A program made the translations under genes and the position numbers. From NCBI GenBank assembly GCA_020137815.1, contig CM035350.1:5252484-5316483 (forward strand): a DNA stretch of 64,000 nt, given 5' to 3'. Below, piece after piece: positions 48,941 to 58,300 of the stretch. How positions within the stretch are numbered: the first letter of the stretch is position 1; each line of letters begins with the position of its first letter. A model generated the notes under the pieces. The model made no database searches and was not told the DNA's origin. It worked only from the letters and a program-made list of their open reading frames with translations. This DNA comes from Hormiphora californensis (lineage: Eukaryota > Ctenophora > Tentaculata > Cydippida > Pleurobrachiidae).

Positions 48941-49159
48941 TCTTTCTCTGATCTCTCTCTCTCCCTCTCTCTCTCTCACTCTCTCTCTCTCTCCCTCTCT
49001 CTCCAAAATTAATGATCAGATTGAAGCACGTCAAAAGATAATTATTTGATGAAATTCTGTTTATTTCAGGCGCACCATCTTCCCAGCACTGCTACTGGTT
49101 CTGTTGTTGTTTTGGAGCAGCTCCGCCGAAAAAGGGACATCATCCTTTTACAACGTGAG
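38297..49159 (+). CDS. Large leucine-rich-repeat / coiled-coil protein, probably N-myristoylated
   Basis: Exons: 38297-38494, 38662-38829, 38940-39588, 39667-39825, 40149-40437, 40607-41011, 41229-41359, 41453-41573, 41694-41838, 47409-47543, 47664-47894, 48059-48154, 48289-48483 and 49070-49159, all phase-consistent (about 1,004 aa). MGNAAS at the start fits N-myristoylation. Next are an LRR-like segment (LKSIPRELFYHP) and an acidic Ser/Lys/Glu-rich linker with ETEGEAEKK repeats and poly-Ser. About ten SHOC2-like LRRs follow (LEELWLSGNFLTSLPRSL), then a C2H2-like finger (CHKCSLDF...HRKHFC) and a coiled coil (EEISLLKRERARLEGHL). The 5.6-kb intron 41839-47408 holds a LINE. If that intron is not spliced, the protein stops at 41842-41844 right after the LRRs. 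The 3' end is unresolved; read-through of the last donor stops at 49219. Confidence 0.78.
38478..38538. repeat. Tandem duplication across a splice donor (LRR gene intron 1)
   Basis: The exon end ccattcgtcttcag|gtaggt is followed 36 bases on by ccattcggcttcag|ataact. The second copy has lost the GT. Further ttaccatggttacc pieces lie between and after. Confidence 0.8.
39883..40107. mobile_element. Fold-back MITE with TA target site, 225 bp
   Basis: Terminal CTGTAAAACCATATATTTTC and the inverse ...AGTTTTACAG are flanked by TA. Inside, ttttcgcggattggcctaga is mirrored by tctaggccaatccgcgaaaa, and accagcgtaccaggagt by actcctggtacgctgg. It lies in an intron of the LRR gene. Confidence 0.92.
40410..40515. 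repeat. Duplicated exon end plus splice donor (LRR gene, donor at 40438)
   Basis: cgggcagctaacactctgcc aaacag|gtaact is repeated 41 bp later as the same 26-base exon end with aacag|gttggt; a third, shorter accaaacag|gtaact follows at about 40507. Any of the three could act as donor. Confidence 0.88.
41020..41215. repeat. Tandem repeat of about 80 bp just inside an LRR-gene intron
   Basis: tagttgttatggagtttaga and gacaaggacaacacgaaata recur two to three times between the donor at 41012 and the acceptor at 41228. The phrase atatgttggagt echoes the exon's atatcttggagt. Confidence 0.8.
42502..44083 (+). CDS. LINE ORF1 (zinc-knuckle nucleic-acid-binding protein), interrupted
   Basis: The coding parts are 42502-42889 and 43227-44083, separated by a fold-back insertion. 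With the insertion present, the frame ends at TAA 42898-42900. The N-terminal part is acidic and helical (LQQALINENLLHLLDED), followed by an Ala-rich linker. A central domain follows, then the C-terminal knuckles CYNCQGFHHSAAGC (CX2CX4HX4C), CAHCSKNHESKDC (CX2CX3HX4C) and a third incomplete CVNC...H...C. This is the ORF1 type of jockey/CR1 superfamily elements, which coats the element RNA. Its last codons contain a slippery A_AAA_AAC. Confidence 0.85.
42892..43226. mobile_element. Fold-back element inserted in LINE ORF1, 335 bp
   Basis: Almost the whole segment is one inverted repeat: CCCCCATAAAAAAGTCGCTT at the left and AAGCGACTTTTTTATGGGGG at the right, with arms of about 150 bp around a short centre (tcaaaatctcctgctg). 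It is flanked by CA on both sides (42890-42891, 43227-43228). No ORF. It disrupts ORF1 with a stop codon. Confidence 0.93.
44071..44077 (+). promoter_or_regulatory. Candidate -1 ribosomal frameshift site (A_AAA_AAC)
   Basis: ORF1 is read ...TCA AAA AAC GAG TAG. The heptamer A_AAA_AAC is in the exact register for tandem slippage, and the -1 frame continues CGA GTA GAG GTA AAG straight into ORF2. No AUG precedes the endonuclease domain in the ORF2 frame. A downstream pseudoknot was not confirmed by eye. Confidence 0.55.
44077..46995 (+). CDS. LINE ORF2: endonuclease and reverse transcriptase
   Basis: Open for about 970 codons. The N-terminal APE-like endonuclease has LNCFSLRNKVDDIL, CLTETWL, GGGVAIL, GDFNIH and a late SxPDHALV-type motif (AAPDHALVSFNL). 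The reverse transcriptase follows, with PVYKGKG...SYRPISNLS, LLLDLSAAFDTV, GVPQGSILGPLLF and the catalytic YADDSQLY. The C-terminal region (LDYCNGLLIG, ARLQKVQNAATRFVFG, RIEFKICLMVFKCLNNQAP) is characteristic of CR1/L2-group elements. All key motifs are intact, so this copy may be young. It performs target-primed reverse transcription in the nucleus. It has no conventional start codon near ORF1's stop; the first in-frame ATG falls inside the endonuclease domain. Confidence 0.94.
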   Translation, partial: RVEVKLATLNCFSLRNKVDDILLTIIDNDIDAVCLTETWLHAIESAIESQISELGYRLVSVARGSRGGGVAILMKNSFHFTQFNHSFSSMECIELLLTHSNCMPLRLLGVYRSPSQSHSVFLEEFETLLHGLAERSGEVVITGDFNIHVQNIHDSFAKSFCGLLDDHYFHQSVNTATHVSGGILDLVLTKNLPDALPILNLAVEMTPAAPDHALVSFNLPIGAPIQRKDFISIQRRDIKNLDVDELRCTILKSPLCDTEEFPSELVEIIKLYDDLLSEFLDELAPIENKVVPENPSPPWFNSDCQAAKRRRRKAERDFKALLKRDVPSHILVESLRNLRREAKEASRFITSTRDDYYRRKLEEAGNDQSVIYRITNGLLGKEKNPSTLPEHDDPVDLCQKFIQYFKEKVDKIYLDIKKLRTEDVTRGPETPSPPQLDSFRALSSEELVKIVRSMNYKQCDLDPLPSKLVGECIHELMPIILAIVNGSLTSGVFPSTLKKAMIRPVYKGKGLDSNSMSSYRPISNLSFISKIIEKCVALQITEHLESHGLLASVQSAYRQKHSCETATLRIFNDLLVLTDKRNKAVLLLLDLSAAFDTVPHNILISRLDKMYGIKGVALEWFQSYLKDRVAVVKIGKSQSLPVNIEIGVPQGSILGPLLFILFTKDLEAIAARHKTKIHLYADDSQLYVSFTNDAWNECESQLKKCFLEIKAWMASSYLKLNPAKTELMFISSRTDNSPNPLDYSDPLTLCDEEGPLSATIFPSQSAKNLGVVFDEKLTMKEHVSKVVKECNYNLVNLRRIGNKLQRRHKVQLVHSLIHSRLDYCNGLLIGADKCDIARLQKVQNAATRFVFGRWQWRGVTDLRRQLHFLPVDARIEFKICLMVFKCLNNQAPQYLQNLINKRQRKGKSLRHDGDLTLLERDFSTKYKTTQRAFQVSGPRIWNQLPIDIRNCSDEETFKSRLKTHLFEKSYGD
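47371..47389 (+). repeat. (TTGA)n 3' tail of the LINE
   Basis: ttgattgattgattgatt is followed by the T-run and gcaagattacatgcag, the probable splice acceptor of the host gene. Confidence 0.85.
48815..49005. repeat. (CT)n-rich tract in LRR-gene intron
   Basis: Interrupted TC/TTTC repeats about 65 bp before the last recognised exon (49070). Confidence 0.9.
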
Positions 49160-49282
49160 GTTTGTTTTTGTTGTTTCCATTTCTTCTGCCTACACATAAC
49201 TGATATTATCATCATGTAAGTTTAATCAACTTTCAAAACACAATTTAGATTTTATACTGACAGTGACACAATTTTCATTTTT

Positions 49283-50192
49283 ATATTAGGCTGTCCAGTA
49301 TTGATTGTCGTTAGGCTTTTATCGAAAAATGGTTTGAGATAGAGCAAAATGGACTTCACCACCGTTTTTCTAATGCGATTTTAAATCGGAATATGATGCC
49401 TGATACTGGTATTTGGTTGTTCTCGGTTCCCAACAGGCTATTTGCTCTACGCCACTCTTTTTGCTGCTGCACGGGGTTACCAATGTTTTTTAAACGCTGG
49501 TAGAAGAAAATTGGTACGGTTTCTTCAGCTCCCGTAGTGCTCAATCGATAGACAATCGTCTAAGGATGAGCTATGTATGCGATTTGGGTCTCTAAGTGTT
49601 CACTTATAACCTCTAGAACAGTAAATGTATCATGAAAAAGCGAAAAAGTGCATACAAAAACTGGCCCGTTTTCGAAAACGTCAATTAGTCACTTTAAAAG
49701 TCAACCAATCACATAATTGGCTTCACTACGTCTTAGAACTTACTTAGAACTATCTTTTACTGCAGAGTTTTTTATTACAAGTCAATCCTGATGAGACCCG
49801 GATGTAAAAGTTTCTAATTTTTACCAAAACTTTTTGGAGGCACATTGCTCAGTGACAAAATAAAGATAGGATATTTTATTACATCTCAAACGATAGATAA
49901 TTGTCCAATGAACAAGCTTGATGCAACAAAACATCACTCAGGTACCATTTTTAAGAAGTACAGCAGTTTTGGTGCTAAAACTCGAAAATCGCGATTTTTC
50001 ATATGCAGCGTCAACAAGAGTGGGGTAGAGAAAATAGCCTGGTGGGAACCAAGAACAACCACATACCGATACCGGGCATCTTATTCCGATCCAAAATCGC
50101 ATTAGAAAAACGGTGGTGAAGTCCATTTTGCTCTATCTCAAACCATTGTCTCATAAAAGCCCAACGACAATCAATACTGGACAGCCTAATAT
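49283..50192. mobile_element. Fold-back element of about 910 bp with diverged arms
   Basis: The left end ATATTAGGCTGTCCAGTATTG is mirrored at the right by CAATACTGGACAGCCTAATA. Correspondence continues about 200 bp per arm (atggtttgagatagagcaaa, cttcaccaccgtttttctaa) at roughly 85-90% identity by eye. The interior is unique and AT-rich without a transposase ORF. Confidence 0.85.
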
Positions 50193-50342
50193 TATCTAAC
50201 AGCAGTAACAACTCAGCTTATATTATTTGAAATAGCAACATTTTTTAAATTTAATATTGTTTACTTAGTTGCTAAAAGTTCGTAATAAGTCCTTTCCTGG
50301 ACCGGGTGGGAAAATGAAGTGACAAGGTAGACACTACTACAA

Positions 50343-51281
50343 TTATACTCCCTCTGTCACTGTAAAAGTCCTGTTGAGTCGAACAGTATTACTCGAAGGA
50401 TCACGTGTTGAAACATTAGTTGAAAAGTGAGTTAAAGTATGTAGAGTAGAGGAGCGAGCTTGTGTCTGTCTTCTACACAGGATGGTGCAACATAGTCCCA
50501 TCATCTTCCTTCGTAGTATAACCAGCGGGTTTATAGTGGCATTAGTCACAATAAGAATCATCCAAATAACAAACTTATAATATCCACTAACCACAACATG
50601 CTCATCATCCACATTGTCACCCTTAGCAATTGTCTTAAGGTACATGACAAACAACACCAGGCAACTTATGTTGGTAATGAGGAATACGATACCAAGTAAA
50701 AATATTGTGATGGCTGCATTCCGGCGGTTTTGATTTGTTCCTGACGAGACGGCTGATTTTCGGTGAAGCAGGGTACCTGTCCAACCTGTAATCACGAGGT
50801 TAACCATGATAATTCCACTCGTCCATCCGAAATATGTCCAGAGATTCCTCACTAAATTCGTATTTTGATCGGCGGTGCCCTGGAAATGGCATAAGAAAAT
50901 TTGCAAGGTAAGGCTAACACCAAGAATTGCTGTGGAAACTGTCCAGAATAGCCGTTTATTGATTTGGTAAAAGGGTCGGGACATGGCTATAAGTCGAGCA
51001 CCACCCATTATACAAGTCCAAAGTGCGGATGCCTGGTTTGCGAAGGCGAAGTACATGACTAGAATTATTAAGTCCGGCAGGTTATTGACCAACCGACATT
51101 GGGAGAGAATTGTAATAACACAAACGCTGAGATCGATGAAGTTTAAAACAATGTAGAGTTGCCTCGGGAATCCCTTCCTTCTGAAGTTGTACCATAGCGA
51201 ACAGGCGTTGCCTAGGATACCCGCCAGTCCTATAGCGATCAAAGATATCCCTAATATAATCGCCCTTATTATTAATGACAT
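50343..51281 (-). CDS. Class A-like GPCR, single exon
   Basis: 312 aa from ATG 51281. Seven hydrophobic helices. Rhodopsin-family marks: Asn in TM1 (LAGILGNACSLW), Asp in TM2 (LNFIDLSVC), Arg in GGARLIAMSRP at the cytoplasmic end of TM3, a basic third intracellular loop (HRKSAVSSGTNQNRR), and NATINPLVILRRK as a variant NPxxY with Ile. The C-terminal tail is Ser/Thr-rich (TLTHFSTNVSTRDPSS), typical of arrestin-site tails. Lineage-specific orphan receptor. It lies downstream of the LRR gene on the opposite strand. Confidence 0.9.
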   Translation of the reverse strand: MSLIIRAIILGISLIAIGLAGILGNACSLWYNFRRKGFPRQLYIVLNFIDLSVCVITILSQCRLVNNLPDLIILVMYFAFANQASALWTCIMGGARLIAMSRPFYQINKRLFWTVSTAILGVSLTLQIFLCHFQGTADQNTNLVRNLWTYFGWTSGIIMVNLVITGWTGTLLHRKSAVSSGTNQNRRNAAITIFLLGIVFLITNISCLVLFVMYLKTIAKGDNVDDEHVVVSGYYKFVIWMILIVTNATINPLVILRRKMMGLCCTILCRRQTQARSSTLHTLTHFSTNVSTRDPSSNTVRLNRTFTVTEGV

Positions 51282-51404
51282 TTCTAGTTGAGATATAATG
51301 GGGTGTTACTAACCACAAACCTTGAAAATGTCGGATATATAAAAAAAGCGGAGAATAGAAATATCAAAGAGAGATATAATGCTAAATAAATATTGTTTCG
51401 GTTT

Positions 51405-51480
51405 GGTGACGCGGTCACCCCTACACTAGGGCCGCGCGAAGCGCGGCAAACGAAGCCGGCGAAGCCGGGGATGTCATCAC
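51405..51480. repeat. Cluster of three GC hairpins
   Basis: Successive palindromes: GGTGACGCGGTCACC, CCGCGCGAAGCGCGG and GCCGGCGAAGCCGG. Two have the GCGAAGC core, a known exceptionally stable DNA mini-hairpin. It is 125-200 bp upstream of the GPCR start. A related inverse copy lies at 57955-58018. Confidence 0.75.
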
Positions 51481-51494
51481 CAATGTTTCGGTCC

Positions 51495-51558
51495 AAACAG
51501 TTTCTATAGAGTGTTCAAGTCCGAAACTTTCGGACTTGAACACTCTACAGAAACTGTT
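51495..51558. repeat. 64-bp hairpin upstream of GPCR
   Basis: aacagtttctatagagtgtt caagtccgaaa is mirrored by ctttcggacttgaacactct acagaaactgtt, with one mismatch by eye. A long stem with almost no loop. Confidence 0.88.
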
Positions 51559-52297
51559 AAATTTAAAACAATAATATATCGTTTAACTGGTTCCGGGGGC
51601 GTGTGTTTCCGTCCTATTTCCCTTATATCTCCCCTCTCCCTCTCCACCTCTTTCCCTCTCCCTCTGCCTCTCAGCTCAAGTTGGCTATTTTGAAAAAAAC
51701 ACGTGTACGATTATCTTTCTAAGATAATATAATCGGCATTCGGCAATATCGTTTGCGGACGTTGCTACCCCTACACTTGCAAACAAAAGTGGTTAATATG
51801 GCGTCACAATCAGCAACACGTGTGCAGTACTACGTGCTAAAATTGGCTAATATTATATATTAACATGTACTACAACTGTTTACTGTGAACATGGGACTTG
51901 TCACCCAAAATATGTGTATTGCATTATCAGTCGGGCATGTAGTCAGGCACTAGTTTCCTAATCGGAGTTTGGGCTTGGAACTTCCGGCCCTTTGCATTAT
52001 ATATAATGCCTTACAGTGCTGCTTGTAGTCGTATTACCGTAATGAAAATACAGTAATGAGAGGCGCACGTTGCATAACGCTCGGCAAAAAGTGCATGTGT
52101 TCAGCACGTACTAGCGCCCTGATTGGCCACGGTTGCGCGTCGTCTTACTGTATCTCCGTTTTTCATTACCGTTTTCCCACTACAAGCGACCGTGTTAGTA
52201 TCTGACAGAGCTAGACCCCGTTTTGATTCGACAATGCGCTCAGTTCGGATGGACACTGGACACCGCCAGACAGGGGTTCAATAAACTCATACAAGTA

Positions 52298-52490
52298 CAG
52301 TCGGACCCCGATTTAACGGCCCCCGATTTAACAGCACCCCGATTTAACGGCAGGATAATCTTCCTGTATTCATCGGAATGCAATCCCGATATAGAAAATT
52401 AGCAGTATTTGACCCCGATTTAGCGGACACCCCGATTTAACGGACAAAACTCTTTCCCCCCGAGGGAGCTGTTAAATCGGGGTCCGACTG
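52298..52490. mobile_element. pogo/Tigger-like MITE, 193 bp
   Basis: Termini CAGTCGGACCCCGATTTAAC and GTTAAATCGGGGTCCGACTG are flanked by TA (52296-52297, 52491-52492). Same terminal family as 36541-36712 but with a different interior, built from GATTTAACGG sub-repeats. Confidence 0.93.
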
Positions 52491-53048
52491 TAATAGCATA
52501 ACGACGCAGTAAGGAAAAAGCAAGACCACCTGACCACACTATGATACTAACAAAAGAAAGATGTGCTAGCGCTAAGAAAAGGAAAAAAAGAGTCACTCAG
52601 TGACCATCTGCTCCATGCACTATATAATAATGAGTGATACGAGATATGAAATACGATTCGGGGAAGTTAAGTGCAAGTGTTTCTGATAGCGCGGTACCTA
52701 ACAATGGTGTTATAACAATATCGTTGTTCTGTAATACTACCGTAGTAGTGGGATCAACTTCAGGTGTGCAACTCTATGAGATCTCATCTAAACAACTCTT
52801 CTCAGTGATCTACTAAATGAAATATTGAACACATTAAAAAAGTGTTAAATATACTCAAAGTCTCTCCTGCAGTACACCTTACATTGAGATTATACCCATA
52901 GATATTGGAGATAGATATGGAAGTTTATCAGTTTTAGCTCTCTACATACATGACACATGGGCTAAAACGCCGATGACTTTGGGTATAATTGGTGTATGTT
53001 TATCAATTTCCGTCCAAATATAGAGAGCGAATAACACAGCAATTTAGT

Positions 53049-53140
53049 CAGGACCATTGCGACGAATCTTGACCTCCAATTACTGTTAATTAGTGTCATT
53101 CAGTGTCATAACAAAGTGAGGGCGATATAATGGTTGATAG
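53049..53140 (+). repeat. Dispersed duplication, copy A
   Basis: caggaccattgcgacgaatc through ataatggttgatag matches 54589-54678 with a few changes. Weaker matches upstream (gcaacttcaggtgtg..ctct) and downstream suggest a longer ancient duplication of about 0.7-1 kb. Confidence 0.85.
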
Positions 53141-54588
53141 ACATTATGGGCGTTATGTTTACAAAGCTCAGTGCAGGCGGAGAACTGCGGTCAGAGCATT
53201 GGCCTCACCGCTCGGCCTGTACCGGTACAGAGACTATCACAGAGAGACTCTCATAGAGAGAAGCTACAAAACGACTGACAACTGCTCAAAATTGCCCCCT
53301 CCTCCAACTGCAGACATTATTTAGACGCTCACACACACAAAGGAACTAATGAACTATTATACGAAGTTACGATTAGGTAAAGAGAGATAATAGCGGTAAT
53401 TTCTAAATTTCTAAAGCTCTCTATAATCACCTTTGTGTTGGCCGACTCCCTATGTGGTTAGAGTTGTACAGTTTAACATATTATTATTAGTATTTAGATC
53501 CCACTGTTATAATAGTCTCCCCCTTGTCCAACTGATAATAATGCTTGCGAACTTTACTGATAAGGGAGCTCACAAAACGGCACAAAAGCTGGAACAAGAT
53601 AACTTTATAGATTATAGATAGAAACGATTTAAATAGATACGCTTTAGATACGATTCGATAAATACGATTAGTAATAGTTGTTGTGGCACCTAACTCGATG
53701 CTGCACTGCCCCTCTCAGCTGGCTAAGAGGACAGTGGCCAGGATCAGTGAACCATATCGCAACACCTGTAGTAATTATTACAGTGGTGCAATAACAATGG
53801 ATATCATTGTAATTATACTACCACAGAACGTATCTCCTAGTGCAGCAGCTCTCTCATCTACACAGTCATGCACTTTATTTATGAATGGCCTCCAGTGGGG
53901 CAACTTCAGGTGTGTGACTCTGTGTGGCATCTCACAGTTAAACTAGCTCTGATCTACAAATAGTGAACTATAACAGAAATGAACGCATTAGAAAAGTGTC
54001 GAACTCAAAGTCTCTCTCTCTCGTTGCACAGAGTTTTCTCTACTTCCTGGTCTTCCTAATACTCATTGTCCCAGATATACACATAACTTTGAAGATGAGC
54101 CCCTCATGACACACTATGATAGTGGGCTGAATATATATACGATATACTTCTTCAATTCAAGCATACTGCAGAAGTAGAACCTTACATATAATTCCATCTT
54201 CACAAGTTCAAAACAATATGGTGCTAAACATGCTCTCTCTCACTCGAAAAGTTCTCATTCCTTCCCTCTTACTCATTCGACATCGCAGTACATACATATT
54301 CAGCTGCTTTAGCAGTGAAGGACTATCATAGAAAGCCAGCCAGTTTTTATTTAGAGAAAGTACTGAAACTCTCAAACATCATTGGAACTGGTGTACATTG
54401 TGAACCATGTGAGCCCGGATTTCTTTTCTTAATTACTAGGGGAACCCTAATTGGCAATTAACATAAACCTGTCAATCTTCTCACCTTCATCATCTCAAAT
54501 GTCAATATTTTATGGCATCTGTTAATACTATCAGCCTATATAAGCGGTCATATTATTGCTAATTATCAGATAGTGAATGTCACCGCTG

Positions 54589-54678
54589 CAGGACCATTGC
54601 GACGAATCTTGACCTCCAATTACTGGTAATTAGTGTCATTCAGTCATAACAAAGTGAGGGCAATATAATGGTTGATAG
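54589..54678 (+). repeat. Dispersed duplication, copy B
   Basis: See copy A at 53049-53140. The sequence right after it (ggtggtgttacaacgaag...) differs, so an insertion of about 100 bp may split this copy's right side. Confidence 0.85.
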
Positions 54679-55391
54679 GTGGTGTTACAACGAAGTAATA
54701 CAACTGTATTTGGACGCAACACATGTTTCATGGAATCCCTGACCGGGAAACCGATCATCAGGTGGTTATATAGTCTGTAAAGCTCAGTGCAAGAAACGAC
54801 TTTACAGTCTCACGCGAGAAATCCGAACTAGACCAACTGATAGAATCTGACAATCAAAAACTACTACCGCGGACCGCACCTGCGTTTCTTGACGAAATTA
54901 CCTCTTGCAGGTACGTCAAAGCTTGCCCTATAATACTACCACAATGCGAGGAGTAATTTCGTTACCAACACCTGCGTATTATAATCCCCCCCCCCTTCGC
55001 TACAGACATTATCTAGACACCCAGATCACACGAACTAATGACTAACACTATACAAGACGATGGCACTAGCACTTCCTTCTCACCCCAAATCTCTCTAAGA
55101 GGACTCCCTGGTCAAACAATGGGGGGGGGGGGACAAATAGATCTTTACAATTCAAACCAGTAAACCACAGGAATAAGATATCTCACTGTAGTCTCTCCCT
55201 AGTTCAGCGGATCATTTCATCATCACGATGAGGCCGTGACTACTAGGTCATTGTTTAGTTTCCCTCCATCACATCGCCCATCTTGTCAGTTTAACTCTTC
55301 ATTAGGATTAGACATAGTAGTATAACATATATTTTGATGCCATTGTAAAATATGACGCTCAAAATGTGATATTCATGCTATTGTTTTCCAG

Positions 55392-58300
55392 GGATAGACA
55401 GCTGAGACCCTTTCAATTCGAACCCAAAGCAAAGGGTCTGAGTTACCAAGACGCGCGCGACATGTTCAGATTTTGTGATAAAAGTATCCCAGCGCTAGCA
55501 ATTGGAATACATTTCAAACTCTCATGTTTGCGGGAATACAAGAAATGTATTCGAGCAACTTCTCAATCAATTTGCCTTTTCATCTCACTCTATCTTTCAG
55601 TTATCTGCAATGGAGAAGGGAAGTGGAAGACCGGAAAGTGGTAGTACTTCAGGATCACCCTATACAATACCTCCCTACTGAGGGATTTGTTGTTTGTTTG
55701 GACTTCCTAGCCCCAACCTTACAGATCCCTGTCAACCTACATGTTGCCGTGCTTAGGTAGGTCTTTATCGTGCCACTCTGAGAGAGAGGCGTGTTTCAAT
55801 CTAGTTTCTAAACTTCAGACTCTTGGATGACCCCTCACACAATGCGAATTATCTCTTCCCCTCCAGGAAGCAACAAGTGATATCGCAGACTGCCACCTTC
55901 GTGGTTGTCCCCTCTCCCAACCTAACATTCCTGGGATACCATGAGACATTTCTTAATATACCCTGTGATCCAAATACATTCCTACTGACATCCGTCCAAA
56001 CGGTATATCATACAAAACACGATGGCCAATATCAATATGCAAGCTTTCAGTTAATGAAAACTACTCCGGATTTCCCATTAACTCTGATCCCTACCTAGAC
56101 AGATGGGGAGGAGTTGGGATGGTGTCTGTTGGCGTTGTTCCAGGATGGAGGATCTCTCAACAGTGGTTCTTGGAGGATAACCCTCAAATCAGCTCCCTTC
56201 TCCCCAGAAAGGGTTTCTAGCCTGTATCATGGAGTAAAATCACTCAACTACAGTATTCGACTGAGGTTCGTTCCTGTGAAATATTGGCTCAGATGAGAAA
56301 TCAAATTGTAATCTGCAATATTTTCAGAATTGGTGAGAAAGCGACCCAGGAGTGTTTATTGGCCGCACGGTCCCATAAATTAGCTCAATACACCCTTCAC
56401 AACCCATCATTCAATGATAACCTCATCTTAACAAACAATCTGAACAAGTTTGAAAAACGACATGTGAGTTCAAAGTTATACTGTGAAATTCTCTCAACTT
56501 ACAAAAAAAGTAGCCGGATAAAATATGCGATTGCAAAATATGCTTTTTTTAGCTAAAAGTGCACTTATATTTTCAGAAATTAGAATCACGACCAGCCATT
56601 CAGAAGGTAGCTGACACATACGGTCCCCCTGGGGAGTTTGACCCCATAAAGGTACAGGGTGGGCTATAACAGGGTACCCATTATAGTGACTGTGACCACT
56701 CTTGATCAACTATTTAATTCTAAAATCCCTACTCTTCAGACACTAAAAAGTGGCGGGTCAAGGAGAATCAGTAGGGTACTACCAACTCGTGTTACAACAC
56801 CTCCCCCTCAGCCCTCCCTGATGCCCACACACCGCCCCCTCCTCCTCCTCCTGCCCACCGTGAGGATCAAGGGGTTACACGTTCACACACTAGAAATGGG
56901 TGTCAGAGGGGAACCTGCAATCACCATACAGACAAGGTAACCGCGATACACATTCTTGTTTTAGTTAGTTTCAAATTTGACCAGCCCACTTCTTAGCCCC
57001 ACCCAACCCAGATCATGTGCGATAGATGAAGATTATACGCTAGTAACCACCCGTGATAACCACCCACCCTCTCCAACCACTCTCCAAACCACCCGATCTG
57101 GTCGGTATCTGGTTGATAACTACACTCTCGAGGAAGAGTGGTGTGATGAGGATCTGGTCTTCCTCTTCTCCCTTCACTCCCAAATCGAGTGTATTGGGTG
57201 GTCCTTTATGCGGTACTCAGATCGACGGGAACGGCTCGATGTATTTTCTGGACCTTTGCCAACCTTCCAAATACTTATTTCGGTAGGATCATGTCCTCTC
57301 TTGTGTTATAGTTCACACTATATTTTGTTTCGGTAAGATCGTGTGAATTCCTCTCTCCAGTGAAAATGTCACAGATCACACATCCACTATTCCCTACATA
57401 ACACTACACTCTGTGTTGTAGGTTTTGGAAGAGCATGAGGGGCGTGGTGAGGAGGACGATTACTCGAGTTCATTTCAAATTGTAGCTGATGCTACGATTC
57501 ACCTTCGCTACTACGATACCACGGAGCCAGTACCCCATTTTAGCCAGCTAATTAATCTACCCCTTCCCCTACCTCGGCTTCCAACGGGTAAGAGTGCTAT
57601 ATATAGTGTCCAGAAAAGCCAGCTATGTGTCGGACGGTATATGGGGAGAGAGACCACCACATTGGGGTGGAGGGCAGGAACCGACCGAATCAGGAAATAC
57701 TGGTCCCTGATTGGCTGATAACCAGTCACGTGACCTAAATAACGAGTTCTGATTGGTTGTTTACTTGTTTCGGTCGATGTTCTAACATCTTGTTCACTCA
57801 GGTGCTTTCCGGCACAAGGAGTTGCGACCAAATTCTACTCTACACGATAAAAAGACACCTATTTATCTACACATCGGTAAGAGCTTTCTACAATCCCCTT
57901 CCATCTTTCTAACCCACTCGTGCCATGTGTTTACTATAGCTTGATGTTGGTGGCGCCGCTGCGGGCTTCGTTTTGGCGCACTACGTGCGCGAGTTGTAAG
58001 GGTGACTGCGTCACCAAAGCTGGATACTTATCCCGATCCCCAATCCCCATCTCTAACCCCCATCTCTAACCCCCATCTCTAACCCCCATCTCTAACCCTC
58101 ATCTCTAACACCATCTCTAACCCCCATCTCTAACCCCATCTCTAACCCCATCTCTAACCCCATCTCTAACCCCATCTCTAACCCCATCTCTAACCCCATC
58201 TCTAACCCCATCTCTAACCCCATCTCTGACCCCATCTCCACCATCTCTAACTCCCATCTCTAACCCCATCTCTAACCCCCATCCCGATCCCCATCTCTGA

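Larger units (their letters stand above)
51700..55391. other. Spacer with diverged duplications, no gene seen
   Basis: No exon is supported in about 3.7 kb. It contains a pogo-like MITE and pieces of an old duplication; the short ORFs here lack coding character. Confidence 0.5.

Noticed and set aside
52634-53946. Short plus-strand ORFs of 60-87 aa in the spacer
   Set aside because: They lie in or near the diverged duplication, have no conserved frame between copies and no recognisable domain.
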